Source: Deltaproteobacteria bacterium (GTDB taxonomy: Bacteria > Desulfobacterota > Syntrophobacteria > BM002). Taken from it: a stretch of 33,764 nucleotides of DNA. Shown piece after piece: positions 29,898-33,764 of this stretch. The stretch lies in contig CP070689.1 in NCBI GenBank assembly GCA_020353155.1, positions 1,527,021 through 1,560,784 of the forward strand, given 5' to 3'. Below the pieces are notes generated by a model. It was not told the DNA's origin, ran no database searches, and worked only from the letters and a program-made list of their open reading frames with translations. Made by a program: the position numbers and the translations under genes. The stretch's first letter is position 1. Every line of letters begins with the position of its first letter.

Positions 29898-32348
29898 CTA
29901 GTCTTGATCCAGAACTTCCCTTACAACAGTCAAAATCTGTCTGATGTCATAGGGCTTGCTCACAAAGCCCTTTGCGCCGTTTTTCAAAATTTCTCTGGTT
30001 GGCCCATCGGGGGAATAGCCGCTGGCAATGGCCACCTTCGCTTCTGGGTTGACTTTCAGAAGTTCTACCAGGCAGCGTTTTCCTCCCATGCCTGGCATTA
30101 TTAGATCTAGAATCACCAGTCCAATCTTCTCATGCTCTTCTTGGTAGATTTGCAAGGCACTCTCGCCGTCAGCAGCCGAAAGAACTGTGTAACCAAATTC
30201 CTCAAGGATTTGAATACCAAGGATCCGAATTGGGTCCTCGTCATCCACTAAAAGAATGGTCTCTGTGCCCCCTCGAGAAACGGATGGCTCTTCCCGTGGT
30301 CTAACAAATCTGTCCATAGTCTGGATGGCTGGGAAATAAACCTTGAAGATGGTGCCCTCCTCTGGTTCACTGTAGCAGGTTATATGGCCGTTATGGCTTT
30401 TGACGATTCCATAAACTGTGGCTAGACCAAGGCCGGTGCCTTTGCCGGTTTCTTTGGTTGTATAAAAGGGTTCAAAGATGTGTTCTAAGGTCTTCTTGCT
30501 CATGCCGTGACCGGTATCGGAGACTGTAAGCTGGACATATTCACCTGGTCGGGCTTCGGGATGCATCATGCAGTAATTCTCATCCAGGCTCACATTGGCC
30601 GTTCCTACAACGAACTTACCTCCCTCTGGCATGGCATCTTTAGCATTTACCGCTAAGTTCATCAGGATTTGCTCCACCTGGCCAGGATCTGCGTTGACTA
30701 TTTTGAGGTCTGCGGCCAGATGGAACTCCATCTGGATCATTTTGGGAATCGTCCTTTCTAGCAACAGCTTTACACTCTCCACTTCATGGTTCAGATCAAT
30801 GGGTCGCAGCTCGCTTTCTACTTTTCGACTGAAAGTTAGTAACTGTTGAGTGAGATCCGCCCCTCTTTCGGCAGCGCGAATAATTTGACTGAGTTCTCGC
30901 TGCCCAGACTCTTCCTTACCTTTTCTCATTTGAAGCAACTGGGCATAGCCCTGAACTGCTTGCAACAGGTTGTTGAAGTCGTGGGCAATGCCGCCGGCGA
31001 GGGTTCCTACAGCTTCCATCTTCTGAGCCTGACGGAACTGGGCTTGTATTTGTTCCCTTTCCTTTTCCGCCTCCTTGCGCTCAGTGATGTCGCGAGCGAA
31101 GGCACAGTTATACTCTCTCCCCTCGAATTGCAGGTAATTTACTGTTATCTCAACAGGGAAGATCCTGCCATCCTTAGTACGATGCCGAGACTCTATTATG
31201 AATGAGCCCCTTTCTCTGACCTCCTTCCAATGTTCTGGCCACACGGCCGCGGGAAATTTTGGATCTATGTCATGAACTGTCATGGAAAGCAGTTCTTCCC
31301 TCGAGTAGCCGAGCGATGAGCAAGCTGCATGATTTACAAAAATAAATCTCGCATCAGAACACATCCAGAACACGGCGTCTCCAGCGTTCTCAACGGAGAA
31401 CTGTGTAAGCCTAAGGGTTTCTTCAACCCTTTTGCGCTCGGCAATCTCAGCCCGCAATTCCTTATTGATCAGAGAAAGTTCTGCAGTCTTAGCCTTTACC
31501 TGCGCCCTCAAGATCAGGCCCGCGCCCAAAAACAGCACTATTAATCCCCCTGCCAATATCAATAACGGCACGAACCATTTTGGTAATTCCCAGTGGACAT
31601 TTTTTGGTGTCCATTTATCCAGTGACTGATGATAAATTGACCTCTTGTCAGCTTTCAAGGGTACCAGATGTTTATCTATAGCACGGATGAGTTCGCCGTG
31701 CCTCTTCTTTGGCACGGCAAAGTGGATATCTGCTGGGCTGAAAATAATAGGACTTCTACTTATATTGTAATATTTTTCGAATTCTAAACCGTATAATCTA
31801 TCTACAACTCCAGCATCAACTCTTTTCTGAGCTACTAATTCTAGGATGGCATCATATTCGTAAGCTTCTATAAATCTACACTTAAGCTTGAATTGTTCAG
31901 TAAGTTTTCTGAGATTGTAATAATGAATGTCATTGTGAACAACTGCTATCTTTTGATTGTCTAATTCGACTATCTGATTTATGTCAGATGTCTTTTGGGT
32001 ATATATCATGCCCCAATCTGAAAATATATTTTCGTAGGTGAAGTCGTATACTTCATTTCTTGCTCTCGAGTACTCGATCCCAACCAATAGATCGATTTCT
32101 TCCCTTTCAAGCCTCTCAAGACAATCTGTCAAGCTGCCGGGAACATAGTCTATTTTCCACTTTTCTTTGAAGCCGATGTACTCGAGAATATCTATGAGAA
32201 AACCTTTCACCACACCGTCATTGCCCACTAATACCATTGGATAGTTGTCGTAGACCCCTACCCTCAACTGTTTATTACCTTGAACAGGATGGGGGAGAAC
32301 AAGCTGTAAGGCTATGATAAAAAAAAACAGATGTATGGCCTTCCTCAT
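29898..32348 (-). CDS. hybrid sensor histidine kinase with periplasmic solute-binding sensor
   Basis: 816 aa. Signal sequence (1-24), an SBP_bac_3-type binding domain (about 27-245: L-R-V-G-V-Y-D-N-Y-P; D-L-L-V-G-I), a membrane segment (about 263-285), coiled coil, PAS domain (about 315-435), HisKA with G-G-I-A-H-D-F-N-N (phospho-acceptor His), HATPase with N-A-K-D-A-M, D-T-G-H-G-M and G-T-G-L-G-L, and a C-terminal receiver (I-L-L-V-D-D-E; acceptor Asp in L-V-I-L-D-L-I-M-P; Lys in V-S-K-P). It senses an unknown periplasmic ligand. GAGGGG lies four bases before the ATG. A sigma-54 promoter is upstream; no separate output regulator is adjacent. Confidence 0.94.
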   Translation of the reverse strand: MRKAIHLFFFIIALQLVLPHPVQGNKQLRVGVYDNYPMVLVGNDGVVKGFLIDILEYIGFKEKWKIDYVPGSLTDCLERLEREEIDLLVGIEYSRARNEVYDFTYENIFSDWGMIYTQKTSDINQIVELDNQKIAVVHNDIHYYNLRKLTEQFKLKCRFIEAYEYDAILELVAQKRVDAGVVDRLYGLEFEKYYNISRSPIIFSPADIHFAVPKKRHGELIRAIDKHLVPLKADKRSIYHQSLDKWTPKNVHWELPKWFVPLLILAGGLIVLFLGAGLILRAQVKAKTAELSLINKELRAEIAERKRVEETLRLTQFSVENAGDAVFWMCSDARFIFVNHAACSSLGYSREELLSMTVHDIDPKFPAAVWPEHWKEVRERGSFIIESRHRTKDGRIFPVEITVNYLQFEGREYNCAFARDITERKEAEKEREQIQAQFRQAQKMEAVGTLAGGIAHDFNNLLQAVQGYAQLLQMRKGKEESGQRELSQIIRAAERGADLTQQLLTFSRKVESELRPIDLNHEVESVKLLLERTIPKMIQMEFHLAADLKIVNADPGQVEQILMNLAVNAKDAMPEGGKFVVGTANVSLDENYCMMHPEARPGEYVQLTVSDTGHGMSKKTLEHIFEPFYTTKETGKGTGLGLATVYGIVKSHNGHITCYSEPEEGTIFKVYFPAIQTMDRFVRPREEPSVSRGGTETILLVDDEDPIRILGIQILEEFGYTVLSAADGESALQIYQEEHEKIGLVILDLIMPGMGGKRCLVELLKVNPEAKVAIASGYSPDGPTREILKNGAKGFVSKPYDIRQILTVVREVLDQD

Positions 32349-32377
32349 GTACCCCTCTTTTAGTCGAATGGTGCCTC

Positions 32378-32402
32378 GCCCGGATTTTTCATGAATGCGG
32401 GC
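32378..32402 (-). promoter_or_regulatory. leader hairpin before the hybrid kinase gene
   Basis: GCCCG / CGGGC arms, a G-G mismatch, then ATT / AAT. It would lie in the untranslated leader between the sigma-54 promoter and the start at 32348. Confidence 0.35.
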
Positions 32403-32450
32403 TAGAGAAATGTTTTAATTTTTTTGGGGCGAGATTACTTGAAGAGGTCT

Positions 32451-32467
32451 AGCATGTTCCATGCCAG
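32451..32467 (-). promoter_or_regulatory. sigma-54-type promoter of the hybrid kinase gene
   Basis: The minus strand reads CTGGCATGGAACATGCT: GG, ten bases, GC, close to YTGGCACG-N4-TTGCW. It ends 103 bases before the ATG. Confidence 0.6.
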
Positions 32468-32597
32468 GAGGGACCATGAAATTCACACTGCAATCATTTC
32501 CCCCGTCACCCTTTAATTGCAGCGGGATCTTCCACAGGGGAGAGTAGATTATTAGAGAAGATATGTAGAAAGATTTCGTCTTGGCTTAAGATTTGAT

Positions 32598-33593
32598 CTA
32601 TTTAAAATGATCCCACCCGCTCGTTGCCATGGACTCAAGGGAATTTTCCCTGGTCCTTAGTTTCAAACCAGGTTCAGCTACCATATGCCCTATTTGGTGG
32701 AATTCGCACCCTTCGGACTCTAGAGCTGCACGAAGATCGTTAGCCGACCCTGGAAACACCGTCCCCAGAAGGACGTAATCCTCTCCCACATGGAGGGAAA
32801 GATGGTTTGAGTCTTCATGGAATTTCCTACAGTAATCCCTAAACTTCTCGGTGGTGGGGATCATTCTTTCTTCGAGGATTGCACCTAACCTTGATTCTGC
32901 GCAGATGTGACCAAGGTCAGCGGCAACCCCGTCAGACACATCTATCAGGGAGTTGGCCGCCTTAATACCTGCAATGATCCGGCCCGCTTTTACGTGGGGA
33001 TAGGGATTATGATGGGCCTCTATCAAATCCTCCCATCCCTCCATTTCTCTTCCCTTCAGGATCAAATCCAGACCTGCAGCCGAAGAGCCCACGGGTCCGG
33101 TAAGAAAAATCAACTCTCCCTCCCCTGCGCCGGATCTATAGAGAATCTCATCCTCTAGCGCTTCACCCACGAGGGCAATGTTTATCACCACGTGTTCTGG
33201 AGATGAGGTGGTGTCACCCCCTAAAAGATTCACCTCAAATTCTTTTGCCATCGACTTCATGCCGTCGTAAACGCCATCCAAGACAGCTAAATCTATCTTG
33301 TCTGGGATGGCAATGGAGATTACCGCCTCCCTTGGAGTTCCCCCCATAGCCGCAATGTCTGACAAGTTGACTGCCAGAGACTTTCTCCCAAGCTCGTAAG
33401 GGGATATTGCGCTCAAGAGAAAGTGAATCTTCTCCACCAACATGTCGGTTGTCAGCAGGATGGCCATTTCCCCGGAGGTCTTGAACACGGAGCAATCATC
33501 TCCAATCCCTCGAATGACTTTTCCGTCTCTAATAAGACAGCCCCTCTCGATCCGCTTAATAAAACCGAATTCACCAATGTCCTTGAGTTTCAC
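32598..33593 (-). CDS. thiL: thiamine-monophosphate kinase
   Basis: 331 aa from a GTG at 33593, with GGGGTG five bases upstream. Phosphorylates thiamine monophosphate to thiamine diphosphate with ATP. Family motifs: G-I-G-D-D-C-S-V-F, T-T-D-M-L-V-E-K-I-H-F, G-R-K-S-L-A-V-N-L-S-D-I-A-A-M-G, G-G-D-T-T, D-V-S-D-G-V-A-A-D-L and the C-terminal G-W-D-H-F. It shares the fold of SelD but lacks the SelD Cys/Sec motif. The longer frame to 33680 translates a degenerate repeat and is rejected. Confidence 0.93.
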   Translation of the reverse strand: MKLKDIGEFGFIKRIERGCLIRDGKVIRGIGDDCSVFKTSGEMAILLTTDMLVEKIHFLLSAISPYELGRKSLAVNLSDIAAMGGTPREAVISIAIPDKIDLAVLDGVYDGMKSMAKEFEVNLLGGDTTSSPEHVVINIALVGEALEDEILYRSGAGEGELIFLTGPVGSSAAGLDLILKGREMEGWEDLIEAHHNPYPHVKAGRIIAGIKAANSLIDVSDGVAADLGHICAESRLGAILEERMIPTTEKFRDYCRKFHEDSNHLSLHVGEDYVLLGTVFPGSANDLRAALESEGCEFHQIGHMVAEPGLKLRTRENSLESMATSGWDHFK

Positions 33594-33639
33594 TGCAACA
33601 CCCCTGTGGCTAATTTTGGCTACGCACTGCTCTGTTTGA

Positions 33640-33764
33640 CCTCTGAAAATCCGAAATCCGAATTTCGAAATCCGAAACAATTTCTAATTTTCCAAATACA
33701 AATGACCAAAACGTGCGACTCATTACTGTCATTTTCAAAGTTTTGAACATTTGAGAATTCGGAT
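33640..33764. repeat. degenerate AATCCGAAATCCGAATTTCG repeat upstream of thiL
   Basis: Tandem wobbling units (AAATCCGAAATCCGAATTTC, GAAATCCGAAAC, ATTTCTAATTTTCC) then a stretch ending GAATTCGGAT, a loose inverted copy. Same family as 20045 and 20318. It continues past the window end. Confidence 0.6.

Noticed and set aside
32598..33593. Selenophosphate synthetase (selD), which would have supported the selenoprotein
   Set aside because: The motifs (GIGDDCSVF, GRKSLAVNLSDIAAMG, GWDHF) are those of ThiL, and the SelD Cys/Sec motif is missing.
33594..33680. N-terminal extension of thiL to 33680
   Set aside because: The extension translates the degenerate AATCCGAAATC repeat; the GTG at 33593 has a ribosome site and matches the family start.

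Overview
The window looks like the chromosome of an anaerobic, Gram-negative, signalling-rich bacterium, most likely a Desulfobacterota (Deltaproteobacteria) lineage. This is inferred from a nickel CO dehydrogenase, a DsbA-like selenoprotein, lipoproteins with Gram-negative lipoboxes, many sigma-54-type promoters with an enhancer-binding protein, and PilZ, GGDEF, FHA, DUF4388 and hybrid-kinase proteins. No rRNA, tRNA or CRISPR is present, and no organism is claimed from the sequence alone.

Layout. 1-1934: cooS (minus), running into the start of a gene that probably encodes its iron-sulfur partner. 2433-5701: a transglutaminase-like lipoprotein, a small protein and a secreted PQQ-type sugar dehydrogenase. 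5903-7571: an operon of a Cys-rich small protein, a PilZ protein and a PilZ-FHA protein. 7803-9507: an M23 peptidase and an ankyrin lipoprotein. 9834-13866: a block of small plus-strand genes separated by 64-67 bp imperfect palindromes with the architecture of integron attC sites; no integrase is visible. 13892-18205: a geranylgeranyl-reductase-like flavoprotein, a SIMPL protein, an FHA-nucleotidyl cyclase, a TIGR04076 protein and a lipoprotein. 18279-22748: small zinc-ribbon-type proteins, a membrane hydrolase, an orphan ribbon-helix-helix protein, a chalcone-isomerase-like protein, a DsbA-like protein with an in-frame UGA at the first active-site cysteine, and a barrel-like exported protein. 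22902-32348: a signalling cluster of GAF-GGDEF cyclase, Lar-ribbon/DUF4388 protein, GAF-SpoIIE phosphatase, GAF-sigma54 activator, DUF3307 membrane protein, coiled-coil protein and an SBP-PAS hybrid histidine kinase. 32598-33593: thiL.

Three features stand out. First, the cassette array (9.8-13.9 kb), a probable CALIN-type or sedentary integron segment. Second, the probable selenocysteine DsbA-like protein (UGA at 21646-21648 giving U-P-Y-C). Third, at least seven minus-strand sites matching the sigma-54 -24/-12 pattern (GG-N10-GC or GT), usually 45-105 bp before a start codon, some with paired palindromes 100-240 bp further upstream. These sites and the local sigma-54 activator suggest a regulon covering PilZ/FHA, nucleotidyl-cyclase, cell-wall and kinase genes.

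Intergenic DNA also carries a 187-bp near-perfect-ended palindrome and several families of degenerate low-complexity repeats, some abutting start codons.
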